This document shows, one piece after another, positions 44,152-52,235 of a stretch of 64,000 nucleotides of DNA. The stretch covers positions 558,001 through 622,000 of the forward strand of contig OY969913.1 in assembly GCA_963704515.1 (NCBI GenBank), read 5' to 3'. The notes beneath the pieces are model-generated. The model saw only the letters and a list, made by a program, of their open reading frames with translations. It was not told the origin of the DNA and did no database searches. This DNA is from VRUE01 sp963704515 (lineage in GTDB: Bacteria; Actinomycetota; Thermoleophilia; Solirubrobacterales; 70-9). The translations under genes and the position numbers were made by a program. Each line of letters opens with the position of its first letter. The first letter of the stretch is position 1.

Positions 44152-45366
44152 ATGTCCGGAAAGTCTGCTACGGCGGCTCTGCTAGCGCTGGTCGTCGTGT
44201 TGGCGCTGCCAAGCGGCGCATCGGCTTGGGCCACGAACACGAGGATCACCTCCGGTCCGAGCGGGACGGTCACCAACGGGTCGGCCACCTTCACCTTCAC
44301 CTCGCCGGAGGGCCACGGCTTCCAGTGCCGGCTCGACGACTCCGAGTGGGCGCCCTGCGGCTCGCCGCAGACCTATGAAGGGCTCGCCGACGGGCGGCAC
44401 ACCTTCAAGGTCCGGGCCCTGAACTGGGCCGGCCACCCGGATCCGACGCCCGCGTGCTGGAGCTTCTTCGTCGAAACCTTCGCTCCCGACCCGCCGGAGA
44501 CGACGATCCTCTCCGGGCCGAGCGGGACGATCGCCGACGACTTCGCGATCTTCGCCTTCGAATCCGACCAGCCCGGAAGCTTCGAATGCCGCCTCGACTC
44601 CGCCGAAGAACCGGCCTGGACGGCTTGCGAATCGCCCCAGCTCTACGCGGACCTCGTCAACGGCGAACACAGCTTCGAAGTGCGGGCGGTGAACGAAAGC
44701 GACGAACCGGATCCGTCCCCGGCGAGCGCGAGCTTCGTCGTCGCCATCCCCCAGCCGGTGTTGGCGGAGGCCGGCCGACCGCAACCGGAAGCCGGAAAGA
44801 CCTTCAACGTGGAACCGGTCGCCGGCACGATCGAATTGCAGTGTCCGGGCGAAAGCGAGTACTCGCGGCTCACCTCCTTCAAGCAGGTGCCGATGGGGTG
44901 CCTGGTCAACACCCGCCACGGCACCATCGCCCTGGCCTCATCCAAGGGCTCTTCCGGCGAATTGCAGAACGCCGACTTCTGGGGTGGCGTCTTCGTCGTC
45001 GGCCAGAACGAAGGCGACAACCAACAGGTCGAACTGAAGCTTGCCGGCAAGCGGATGTGTGAGAAACGCAACCCCCGAACCGATCGCTCGGTTGCGCGCT
45101 CGAGCCGCTCGCGGAGCGGCGGGCGCCGGGCCTGGGGGAGCGGCAAAGGCAACTACACGACCAGCGGCAGCTACGGCTCAGCCACCGTGCGCGGCACCAC
45201 CTGGCTGGTGGTCGACCGCTGCAACGCTTCGACGCTGATCAAGGTGGCGGAGGGGACGGTCTGGGCGCGAGACTTCCTCACCGGTAAGACGGTGGTCCTC
45301 ACCGAAGGTGAGCAGTACATCGCCAAAGCGCCGATTCCCCGCCTCAATCCGAAGAAATTCCCGTGA
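44152..45366 (+). CDS. Secreted Ig-like / FecR-like domain protein
   Basis: A signal peptide (TAALLALVVVLALPSGASA) precedes two tandem approximately 80-residue repeats with TxxxSGPSGT and FQCRLDDSEWAPCGSPQTYEGLADGRHTFKVRA / FECRLDSAEEPAWTACESPQLYADLVNGEHSFEVRA. These are Ig-like repeats common in actinobacterial surface proteins, each with a Cys pair. The C-terminal half resembles FecR-type domains (TRHGTIALASS, ATVRGTTWLVVDRC...VAEGTVWARD). It is likely extracellular and translationally coupled to the next gene. Confidence 0.75.
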   Translation: MSGKSATAALLALVVVLALPSGASAWATNTRITSGPSGTVTNGSATFTFTSPEGHGFQCRLDDSEWAPCGSPQTYEGLADGRHTFKVRALNWAGHPDPTPACWSFFVETFAPDPPETTILSGPSGTIADDFAIFAFESDQPGSFECRLDSAEEPAWTACESPQLYADLVNGEHSFEVRAVNESDEPDPSPASASFVVAIPQPVLAEAGRPQPEAGKTFNVEPVAGTIELQCPGESEYSRLTSFKQVPMGCLVNTRHGTIALASSKGSSGELQNADFWGGVFVVGQNEGDNQQVELKLAGKRMCEKRNPRTDRSVARSSRSRSGGRRAWGSGKGNYTTSGSYGSATVRGTTWLVVDRCNASTLIKVAEGTVWARDFLTGKTVVLTEGEQYIAKAPIPRLNPKKFP

Positions 45367-45695
45367 GGCGGGCGTTGCGGACAGCGCTTGCGGTAGCGGT
45401 CCTGTTCGGCCTCCTTGCCGTGCCCGCCCAGGCGGGTGAGAAGCTGACGATCCGCGACGCCCGCGCGCGCGCCGCCAAGTACGCGGACTCCACCTGCAAG
45501 CACGACAGCAGCTGCGCCAAAGCCGGCGTCCGGAACTGCAGCCGCGACAGCGACCGCGTCGTCTTCTGCCGGATCTTCGACCACCGCAAGACCGACGAGC
45601 AGGGAAACTTCCTCTGTACCCGTCTGGTCCGTCTCTCTCTGAAGCCAAAGACCGGGAAGGTCCCGGTGACCGGCGTCAGCGACTGGAGCTGCTGA
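45363..45695 (+). CDS. Small secreted cysteine-containing protein
   Basis: The GTG start overlaps the preceding stop (GTGA). The protein has a signal peptide (ALRTALAVAVLFGLLAVPAQA) and a 90-residue mature part with six Cys (STCKHDSSCAKAGVRNC, VFCRIF, LCTRL, WSC). It is probably disulfide-bonded; the function is unknown. It belongs to a family of short secreted proteins often seen in this type of genome. Confidence 0.65.
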   Translation: MRRALRTALAVAVLFGLLAVPAQAGEKLTIRDARARAAKYADSTCKHDSSCAKAGVRNCSRDSDRVVFCRIFDHRKTDEQGNFLCTRLVRLSLKPKTGKVPVTGVSDWSC

Positions 45696-45802
45696 GCCCC
45701 AACTCGATTTGCGCGCGCGGCGCACCTGGATAGCCTCGCGAGCTGACGGTCGCGTCAAGGCCCCGATGGGCAGCGAGCGGCCACGCCCGGTAATTCGCTG
45801 CC

Positions 45803-45820
45803 CTTTACGTTAGAGTAAAG
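45803..45820. promoter_or_regulatory. Operator of the first VapBC module
   Basis: CTTTAC-N6-GTAAAG is a perfect 6-bp inverted repeat ending 2 nt before the antitoxin ATG. This is where AbrB-type antitoxins autorepress their operons. Confidence 0.6.
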
Positions 45821-45822
45821 CT

Positions 45823-46041
45823 ATGCCACGCATCTCCAGCAAGCACCAGGTCACCCTGCCGGTCGAGAGCCTCGAGGCGGCCGGCCTGCGGCCCGGAGAC
45901 GACGTGGTGATCGAGGCCGAGGGAGCAGACCGGATCGTCGTGCATCGGGCGGCACCGGATGTGGCATCCGCGCTCGGCGTCTTCGACGGTCTCTACGGGC
46001 ACGACTACCTCGAGAAGCTGCGCTCCGAAGAGCGCGGCTGA
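45823..46041 (+). CDS. AbrB/SpoVT-type antitoxin (VapB-like)
   Basis: The 72-residue protein begins PRISSKHQVTLPVESLEAAGLRPGDDVVIEAEGADRIVVHRA, the swapped-hairpin AbrB DNA-binding domain. The C-terminal tail (VFDGLYGHDYLEKLRSEERG) would wrap the toxin. It lies 8 nt upstream of a PIN toxin gene, and the operator upstream implies autoregulation. Confidence 0.88.
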   Translation: MPRISSKHQVTLPVESLEAAGLRPGDDVVIEAEGADRIVVHRAAPDVASALGVFDGLYGHDYLEKLRSEERG

Positions 46042-46049
46042 ACACCGGC

Positions 46050-46457
46050 GTGGCGACCTGCGTTCTCGACACCGACGTCGTGATCGCGGCGCTCGACCGT
46101 GCCGATGCGCATCATGCCGCCGCCGCGGCAGCCTTCGAACGGTTCATCGTCGGGAAAACGGAGCTTGTGATCTGCACGGTCAACTATGCCGAGGCCCTGG
46201 TGCGCCCGGCCGAGGACGAGCGCAGCCTTCGTGTCGCCGTCGACGCGATTGCGTCGCTCGGTATCCGCACGTCATCGCCCGACGCCGCCCTGGCTCGCGT
46301 TGCGGCACGGCGTCGCGCCCTTGGCATCAGCCTTGCCGACGGCTTCGCGCTCGCGACCGCCGAGCGGGTTGGCGCCGACCTGGCCAGCTTCGACCAGCGG
46401 GTGCGTCGCGCACTCAAGAGCGTTGACGTGCGTCTCAGCTCGACGTTGAGGAACTGA
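46050..46457 (+). CDS. PIN-domain ribonuclease toxin (VapC-like)
   Basis: This 135-residue PIN domain has the acidic residues in place: ATCVLDTDVVIAALDRAD, CTVNYAEALVRP, LADGFALATAERVGADLASFDQRV. These form the Mg-dependent RNase site that cleaves tRNA or rRNA in characterised VapC proteins. GTG start. The AbrB antitoxin upstream neutralises it. Confidence 0.88.
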   Translation: MATCVLDTDVVIAALDRADAHHAAAAAAFERFIVGKTELVICTVNYAEALVRPAEDERSLRVAVDAIASLGIRTSSPDAALARVAARRRALGISLADGFALATAERVGADLASFDQRVRRALKSVDVRLSSTLRN

Positions 46458-46485
46458 GCAGAGACGCCAGGCGAATGGGCCCGAC

Positions 46486-46545
46486 CGGACGGCATTTGAA
46501 CCAAGGGCTCCGCAATCGAATCAAGGCGCTGCATGGCGGCGCCTC
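46486..46545. repeat. tRNA-3'-end-like repeat, copy 1
   Basis: CGGACGGCATTTGAACC at 46486-46502 recurs exactly at 47057-47073. Both copies are followed about 18-20 nt later by ATCAAGGCG/ATCAGGCG and then CTGCATGG. On the minus strand it reads GGTTCAAAT..., like a tRNA T-arm, but no complete cloverleaf can be drawn. Confidence 0.5.
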
Positions 46546-46635
46546 TATCGGTCGTCGTCCGGCGGCCTGAAACCGACCGGGCGCTTCAGCCGCTGCCTCG
46601 GCCTCATCCAGCTGAAACATGAAGTCCGTCGGTCA

Positions 46636-46947
46636 TCAGAGTTGCGGCCCATCTGCGCGCGCCAGTTGGGCGGTGCTCTGGGCGTCGTCGGCAATCCGCT
46701 CAATGACCGCCCCGACCAGCTCGGTCGCCGCCCGGCAGGCCTCCTCTCCGATCGCCTCTACCACTCGGCTGGCACTTGCTGTCAGCAGCTCGCGGATACC
46801 TTCGGCTCCTCCCCCACCAGGGAGCGCATCCGCCGGCAGGTCCATCAACGTCTGGAGCACGAAGTCGACCGCAACCACGGCGCCCATCAGCTCCTCGATC
46901 AACTCTCCGGATGCGGCGCGAACTCCTGACTCGGGCGTGGTCACCAC
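46636..46947 (-). CDS. Small helical protein of unknown function
   Basis: A 103-residue frame with a GTG start is predicted to be almost entirely helical: ELIEELMGAVVAVDFVLQTLMDLPADALPG and ASRVVEAIGEEACRAATELVGAVIERIADDAQS. Composition is consistent with real coding. It sits between the two tRNA-like repeats. No family recognised; it may be spurious. Confidence 0.4.
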   Translation of the reverse strand: MVTTPESGVRAASGELIEELMGAVVAVDFVLQTLMDLPADALPGGGGAEGIRELLTASASRVVEAIGEEACRAATELVGAVIERIADDAQSTAQLARADGPQL

Positions 46948-47044
46948 TGGCCAAGGGCCAGTGGCGCGGAATCACTCCCCCCTGTGGACGGATGGCCCAT
47001 GGAAGCGACAGCCCGGCATCAGTGGTCTGACCGAAGTGGGCCGA

Positions 47045-47060
47045 AGTGGAGCTAGGCGGA
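47045..47060. repeat. Attachment-site-like copy of a tRNA-Ala 3' end (left)
   Basis: AGTGGAGCTAGGCGGA matches 16/16 with 48355-48370, which is the 3' acceptor and T-stem end of tRNA-Ala(CGC). The two copies enclose the ATPase gene. Integrative elements often duplicate tRNA 3' ends this way. Confidence 0.55.
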
Positions 47061-47112
47061 CGGCATTTGAACCCCGGCGCGGCAGACGTGATCAGGCGCC
47101 TGCATGGGGAGC
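47057..47112. repeat. tRNA-3'-end-like repeat, copy 2
   Basis: This is the second copy of the 17-nt CGGACGGCATTTGAACC and its trailing ATCAGGCGCCTGCATGG. It is fused directly to the tRNA-Ala-like AGTGGAGCTAGGCGGA block at 47045. Confidence 0.5.
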
Positions 47113-47191
47113 TGTAGCCGATCCAGGTTGCCTTTTTGTCATCGGCAGCCACTCGGGATCCTTCCTCAAAACGAAATCTGTCCGTTAATGT

Positions 47192-47207
47192 CGTACACTA
47201 ATGTACG
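47192..47207. promoter_or_regulatory. Palindromic operator directly before the ATPase start
   Basis: CGTACA-CTAA-TGTACG is a perfect 6-bp inverted repeat abutting the GTG at 47208. There is no room for a ribosome-binding site after it, suggesting a leaderless or tightly repressed transcript. Confidence 0.55.
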
Positions 47208-48311
47208 GTGAATCCGTTCAACTATCAAGGCCCGGTCGGTCCCGCCCATCTGATCGACCGCCGCTCCGAGCTCGATGACCTGCAGCGAGCCGCTGCTGAC
47301 CGAGTTGCCGTCCGCCTCGCGGCTCCGCGCCGCTTCGGCAAGAGCAGCCTGCTGGACGCCCACATCTTCGCAATGCGCGAAGCGGGGCATCGCGCGGTGC
47401 GCGTCGACTTCTCCAAGGTCGCGACGCTGGGCGACGTGGCGGCGCGCGTCGCGGGCTCCTTCAGCGACCTGCCAAACGATCCGGGGCGCAGCGTTCGCCG
47501 CTGGGCGACGCGCCTCGAAGTCGGCGCCTCGGTCGCTGGGCTCGGAGTTAGCGTGGCCGCGCGGCGGCCGCGCCCACCCGCAGACGAGGCGCGCGCCGCA
47601 CTTCTCGAGCTGCTCGATGTCCCTCAGGCACTGCATCAAGCGGATGGCGGGCTTACCGTCGTCTGCTTCGATGAGTTCCAGGACGTCCTCATCGCCGATG
47701 ACGCGCTCGACGGCCTGATGCGTTCCGTGATCCAGCATCACGGCAAGGCTGCGGCATATGTCTTTGCCGGAAGCCAGCCGTCGCTCATGCATGCGCTCTT
47801 TGCGGAGCACGAGCGGCCCTTCTACGGCCAGGCTCGCCCGCTCGAGCTTCCCACCCTGCCCATCGCCGAGGCCGCGCACGACATTGAGGCTCTGCTCGTC
47901 GCCAACGAGCTCGACCCCGGCCGCGCCGTCGACGAGTTGCTCGCCTACACAGGTGGGCATCCGCAGCGCACGATCTTGCTTGCCCACCATCTTTACAACC
48001 TGCTCGAGCGGCAGCCAGACCATTCGGACCCCGCGCCTGCGGCGCTTGAGCTGGCGCTCGCGGAGACCCAAGACGCACACCAGGCGCTGTGGGACGGCCT
48101 CAACAGGAACGAACGCCTGGTCCTGCTCGCGGTGGGCGACGGCCAAGCCCCTACAGGCAGTGTTGTCGCAAGTGAGCACCGCGTCCCGCGTTCCACGCTT
48201 CAAGAGGCACTCAAACGGCTGCTTGCCGATGAACGTCACGTCAAGCGCGACGCGGACGGCAAGCCGCATCTGCTCGACCCCCTGTTGGCCGAGTGGCTCA
48301 AGCGCCGTTGA
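47208..48311 (+). CDS. Archaeal-type/STAND-like ATPase with C-terminal winged helix
   Basis: This 367-residue P-loop protein begins with FNYQGPVGPAHLIDRRSELDDL and has Walker A APRRFGKSSLLD, the form used by archaeal-type ATPases. Walker B is LTVVCFDEFQDV, followed by a sensor-like YVFAGSQPSLMHAL. The C-terminal 90 residues contain a winged helix (NRNERLVLLAVGDGQAPTGS). Such ATPases commonly act in mobile or defence-linked contexts. It is bounded by a tRNA-derived 16-bp direct repeat and has its own palindromic operator. Confidence 0.8.
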   Translation: MNPFNYQGPVGPAHLIDRRSELDDLQRAAADRVAVRLAAPRRFGKSSLLDAHIFAMREAGHRAVRVDFSKVATLGDVAARVAGSFSDLPNDPGRSVRRWATRLEVGASVAGLGVSVAARRPRPPADEARAALLELLDVPQALHQADGGLTVVCFDEFQDVLIADDALDGLMRSVIQHHGKAAAYVFAGSQPSLMHALFAEHERPFYGQARPLELPTLPIAEAAHDIEALLVANELDPGRAVDELLAYTGGHPQRTILLAHHLYNLLERQPDHSDPAPAALELALAETQDAHQALWDGLNRNERLVLLAVGDGQAPTGSVVASEHRVPRSTLQEALKRLLADERHVKRDADGKPHLLDPLLAEWLKRR

Positions 48312-48354
48312 ATCGCCTCAGTTGCCACGGGAGATAACTCAGTCGGGACCTGCG

Positions 48355-48370
48355 AGTGGAGCTAGGCGGA
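48355..48370. repeat. Attachment-site-like copy within tRNA-Ala 3' end (right)
   Basis: This is the native copy of the 16-bp repeat, spanning the tRNA discriminator, acceptor strand and start of the T-stem. It is the partner of 47045-47060. Confidence 0.55.
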
Positions 48371-48429
48371 TTCGAACCGCCGACCTCCTGATTGCGAACC
48401 AGGCGCTCTGCCAGCTGAGCTATAGCCCC
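48357..48429 (-). tRNA. tRNA-Ala(CGC)
   Basis: A 73-nt cloverleaf reads on the minus strand. The acceptor is GGGGCTA/TAGCTCC with the G3:U70 alanine identity pair. The D-arm is GCTCAGCTGGCAGAGC, the anticodon stem CCTGG/TCAGG has loop TTCGCAA (anticodon CGC), and the T-arm is GGCGGTTCGAATCCGCC. CCA is not encoded. It reads GCG codons. Confidence 0.97.
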
Positions 48430-48701
48430 AAGGGGACGGCGAGCCAGTTGTCGGTGAGGCACGCCGAGTGTTTCGACGATTCTACCGAGGGCGGCCAAGG
48501 GGGTGGGAATCCAGCGGCCACTCTCGCCGCGGTGACTCTGCGGCCGGCCGGCTGGAGGCCTTCGGGCATCTCGAGGCTTGAGATCCACGCCCGGGACTTG
48601 CGGAGGGCCCCAGATTCACATAAGGGGCGGTTATCGGGCGTGGTCAGCCTGACTACAAGGCAGTCTTCGACCCTAGAGACGAATGTCTCCCGACCGGGTA
48701 A
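48430..48701. other. Intergenic region upstream of tRNA-Ala(CGC)
   Basis: No convincing gene is visible. It should contain the tRNA promoter on its left side. The short open frames lack coding bias and family similarity. Confidence 0.4.
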
Positions 48702-49343
48702 TCACGCGAGCTCAGCTAGACCTTGGGAAGGGCTCAACGGGCTGTCAGTGAATTTCACTGGATCGGAGCCCTCGTCCTCGAAGCCCCATGCTTCGAGTTG
48801 CTTAGCGAGATCAAGCGCGGCGACGCCTGCCTCGATGATGATCCTCGGAAGATCTCGCGTGGAAAGTGAGTGCTCAAGATCCAAGGGGGCCTCAAGCAGC
48901 ATCGGGTTCACCCCGGCTGCAAGGAGACGACCAGCATCCTCTCGGTCAATCGCATCCCAAAGAGTGGAGATTGCGGGAATATCGCCAGCCTCGTCCAAGG
49001 CCGAGAATGGGAACCACCGTTTCAGGCTTCTCGCCGACGATTCAGTCGTCTGCGAAACGGCACGCAGTGCGTAAGAAGTGAGAAGAGCCTGGGTTCGAGC
49101 TTCCTCGAAGCGGACCTCCGCCATTTCATGTGCGTTGTCGTCACGATCAATTTGTTCTGCCGCTCCCAAGGCTTTCTCAAGTGCCTCGATGGTGGCTCCA
49201 AGCCGCACACCAGACTCCTCTATCTGGCCTATTAGTGTCGGAAAGCTGAAAAGGTATGGGTCGCTATAGGGCTCAAATCTATGTGGCGATATGTAGCTGG
49301 GGATGAGCTGGAGAGCATCGATTCGTCGTTCAGGGAGTCGCAC
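48702..49343 (-). CDS. Hypothetical protein beside the invertible cassette
   Basis: From the GTG at 49343 the product has 213 residues: mostly helical, acidic, with coiled-coil-like ATIEALEKALGAAEQIDRDDNAHEMAEVRFEEARTQAL. No family recognised. Coding-like sequence continues upstream in the same frame to a TGA near 49419 without an ATG (for example QWGREDPPREDYQYPVRLP). A different frame has an ATG at 49465, so the true start may lie upstream, past a frameshift. It points away from the cassette. Confidence 0.5.
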   Translation of the reverse strand: MRLPERRIDALQLIPSYISPHRFEPYSDPYLFSFPTLIGQIEESGVRLGATIEALEKALGAAEQIDRDDNAHEMAEVRFEEARTQALLTSYALRAVSQTTESSARSLKRWFPFSALDEAGDIPAISTLWDAIDREDAGRLLAAGVNPMLLEAPLDLEHSLSTRDLPRIIIEAGVAALDLAKQLEAWGFEDEGSDPVKFTDSPLSPSQGLAELA

Positions 49344-49538
49344 GGGATACTGGTAGTCCTCCCGTGGAGGATCTTCTCGCCCCCACTGCGCTCGCAGCCT
49401 TCGGCACGGGAATCAGAGGCTTTCGGAATGGCGACCGCATTATGGAGAACCTCGACCCCGGTCATAGAGATCGAGCCAGGCCAAAGTTATATAGGAACGC
49501 TTGCGGTATTGTGCTCCGCGATGAACGGTCGCTCTTGG

Positions 49539-49566
49539 GATAACTAGGAATTATCGGCAGTGGGGA
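49539..49566. repeat. Left 28-bp inverted repeat of the two-gene cassette
   Basis: The 28 bp are identical to the reverse complement of 53467-53494. The repeat contains GATAA-N7-TTATC (49539-49555), an AGGA ribosome-site candidate and the GTG start (49560) of the NTPase gene. The 5-bp arms around a 7-bp spacer resemble a tyrosine-recombinase core site. Confidence 0.9.
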
Positions 49567-52235
49567 GCAGGGTCGCCACCCTGATTCGTCCGGTCGACCT
49601 GGCGCTGGCAGTACTCAAGATCGCGCTGGTGCCAATCGTCGCGCTCGCGCTCGGCCTGCCGGCGATCAAGTCGCTCGCGGTCTCCTCTGACCCGACCCTG
49701 CAGGAAGTCCTCCTCAAGCTGATCGGGCCGATGGTCGCCCTCGTCTACATCCTGTTGTTGAAAGCGGACGCGGTCAACGGCGTCCTCGACCGTATGATCG
49801 CCAGACTGCGTAGATGGGTTGCGACCTCCTGCAACCATGAGTACCTCGCCCTTCACCACGATCGCCACATCGCCTGTCGACTGACGCCGAGTGTGTTCAG
49901 GGCGCCGGTGCTCGACTACAGAGATCAGGACGACGCGCTGAAGGCGCTTGCCGGCGCCTGCGGGAACACAGAGCGGGGACAGTTCTGGTTCATCGAAGGG
50001 GAGAGTGGTACGGGCAAGACCCGCGCGGCTCTCCGCCTCGTGCAGAGGCTGGTCCGCGATCCGAAACTGTTCGAGCTGGGAGGGCGATGCTTTCTCTATG
50101 ACTTCAGCTACTCGGAAGCGATCCAGCAGGAGCTCGCAAGGCAGCTCGGTACCTCCCGGCACGACGACGCCGTTCTCCTTGTCGACAACTTCCAACTTGT
50201 CGACCCCAAGCTGCTGAAGAGCCTGACCAAGAGGTTCGTCCAGGACGCAGACGCGGCGACCGAGCGGCTGGTGGTCTTTCTGGCCCGGGAGTCGGCGGCA
50301 TGGAACCTCAGTCCGGGTCAGGATGTCCGGTTGCTCGCCGAGGCGAAAGCCGGTCGGCGCCACGAGAGACTTGAGGGGCCGGGCTCCGTCGGGCTGGCCA
50401 CCGAGGTGTCGACATACAACGCCGAGGCAGCGGATCTGATCCGCAAACTCGAGGTGGACGGCTTTGCCACTGCTGCGGGACTCCACCTCGCCCAGGTGAT
50501 CGCGCGCAATCACGGGCTCCCGTCCGAGGTCGTAGATGCCGCCCACCTGCTGACGGGCAACGCCGACAGGGTGGACCCCGAGAAGACCCGGATCTTCGCC
50601 CTGCTGGCGGCCGTATCGATGCATCGCGGCGCCTTCTCGCGGCGCTCGCTTTGGCGTGCGATACGGATCGCCGCTCGCGAGTCCGACGGTCCGACGATCG
50701 CAGTGGCGGTCAGGCTGGCACTCGCCTTCCGGGCACTTCAGAGAGTCGGGCTGGTGCCGAAGATCCACGTGGACACGACCCGTTTCATCTTCCACGAGGA
50801 CATCGCAAGGCAGTGCATCGACCAGCTCCACAGAGACCCGACCTTCATGTCGGTCTTTCTGGCCGTCGGCGCCGAGCGGCTTCGCCGCCTAGACGGCGAG
50901 AAAAACGCCATGCGCGCCTGGCTCGTCGCTGTCGAGATCGGTGATCAGAAGGCGCTGGCCGCAAAGTTCGATCCGGCGCTCCTGGCGGGTTCCTACCAGC
51001 GCATGCGGGCCTGTCTCGAAAGGGCCAGGGACCACTACGAGTTCAACGGCTCGACCCTCCTGCAACTCGGGATCCTCCTCGACCGCGCCGGACGCTTCGG
51101 TGAGTCTCAGGCGCTGTTTGCGGACGGGGTCGACCTGGACGGGGACTCCTCCGCAGAACTGGCCGTGATCCTCGCCGCCAGCCGTCTGGAGGCTCGTCAC
51201 CAGGACGACTACTCCACCGACCTCGACGTCCTCGTCAACGACCGCGATCGCTTCGTCGCGATCGTTGGCGAGTACTGGGGGCTGCACATTTCTGCGCACC
51301 GGGGCAGCTTCGAGCCGTGGCGTCTGCTGGTCCTCGCCGCCGAGGGGTTCAAGTGCATGGGACATGGCGCCGGCCACTGGCGCTGGTACTCGCTCGGGCG
51401 GATCTACTTCGATGCGCTGCGCCATCTCTATCTCTCTGGTGTCACCGACGCCGCAGCGTACGTGGCGCCGGAGCACCAGAAGCTGTGCACGCAGCTCAGC
51501 GAGAAGCTGCCGACCTATGAGGCCCTGCGGGTTCTGTACACCGAAGCGCACATGGTCGCGCACGTCTTCCTGCCGAGTCTCGCGATCTTCGGTGAACGAA
51601 TCTCGCGCGGTGATGCGGCGCATGTCGACCTCGAGCCGGAGGAGGTCGAGACGGTCGAGAGCCTGATCGTAACCGCCCAGCGCCTCTACCGCCGTGCCCG
51701 CGAAGAGTTCGGCTTCTACGGGGACCGGGAGGAGAAATACCTCGGGGCGGAAGCCCTCAACGCGCAGATGATCGAGCGGGATGCAGACCTCGATGCCATC
51801 GATGAGCCTCTGAACGAGTACGAAGACTTCATCGTCGGCGGGGCGCAGAACATGCTGGCCAGCTATCCCCACCTCTACCGCTTCCGGCGCGAGATGCTTC
51901 GTTACTACAACTCCATCCTCGACCCCGAGCCCTCCCCGGTGGACAGCCTCACATATCTTCGGCAGGCCGCCGATCACCTGGATTGCGTGCTAACCCTGGA
52001 CCGCGCGGTCGAAAACAGGTACGGCGAGCACAGGGCGGAGCTGCTGATGCTCCTCCATCGCAGCGTCGAAACCCGAACCGAGCTGAACGAAGCCGATCTG
52101 GCTGAGCTGGAGAGCCGCGCCGAGCGCGATGGCTACGGCTTCGAGCAGAGACTGCTACGCCATCTCGCCGACAATCCTCCCTCGCCGCTCGAAATCAGGG
52201 AGATCTTCCGCTTCTACCCGTTCGTCAACCAGTAG
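49560..52235 (+). CDS. Membrane-anchored STAND-type NTPase
   Basis: This 891-residue protein has two N-terminal hydrophobic helices (about 12-35 and 50-68). The NTPase domain has Walker A GESGTGKT (147-154) and Walker B AVLLVDNF (204-211). An all-helical C-terminal region of repeated helix pairs (for example 'YEFNGSTLLQLGILLDRAGRFGESQALFADGVDLDGDSSAELAVILAASRLE') resembles TPR-type superstructure. This order of sensor, NTPase and repeats suits STAND signalling ATPases, many of which are defence sensors. The GTG start is inside the left inverted repeat. Its last 22 bp overlap the SHMT-like gene. No effector domain is recognised. Confidence 0.72.
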   Translation: MGSRVATLIRPVDLALAVLKIALVPIVALALGLPAIKSLAVSSDPTLQEVLLKLIGPMVALVYILLLKADAVNGVLDRMIARLRRWVATSCNHEYLALHHDRHIACRLTPSVFRAPVLDYRDQDDALKALAGACGNTERGQFWFIEGESGTGKTRAALRLVQRLVRDPKLFELGGRCFLYDFSYSEAIQQELARQLGTSRHDDAVLLVDNFQLVDPKLLKSLTKRFVQDADAATERLVVFLARESAAWNLSPGQDVRLLAEAKAGRRHERLEGPGSVGLATEVSTYNAEAADLIRKLEVDGFATAAGLHLAQVIARNHGLPSEVVDAAHLLTGNADRVDPEKTRIFALLAAVSMHRGAFSRRSLWRAIRIAARESDGPTIAVAVRLALAFRALQRVGLVPKIHVDTTRFIFHEDIARQCIDQLHRDPTFMSVFLAVGAERLRRLDGEKNAMRAWLVAVEIGDQKALAAKFDPALLAGSYQRMRACLERARDHYEFNGSTLLQLGILLDRAGRFGESQALFADGVDLDGDSSAELAVILAASRLEARHQDDYSTDLDVLVNDRDRFVAIVGEYWGLHISAHRGSFEPWRLLVLAAEGFKCMGHGAGHWRWYSLGRIYFDALRHLYLSGVTDAAAYVAPEHQKLCTQLSEKLPTYEALRVLYTEAHMVAHVFLPSLAIFGERISRGDAAHVDLEPEEVETVESLIVTAQRLYRRAREEFGFYGDREEKYLGAEALNAQMIERDADLDAIDEPLNEYEDFIVGGAQNMLASYPHLYRFRREMLRYYNSILDPEPSPVDSLTYLRQAADHLDCVLTLDRAVENRYGEHRAELLMLLHRSVETRTELNEADLAELESRAERDGYGFEQRLLRHLADNPPSPLEIREIFRFYPFVNQ

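Noticed and set aside
48298..48588. Open frame across tRNA-Ala(CGC)
   Set aside because: It reads through the tRNA and lacks any protein similarity.
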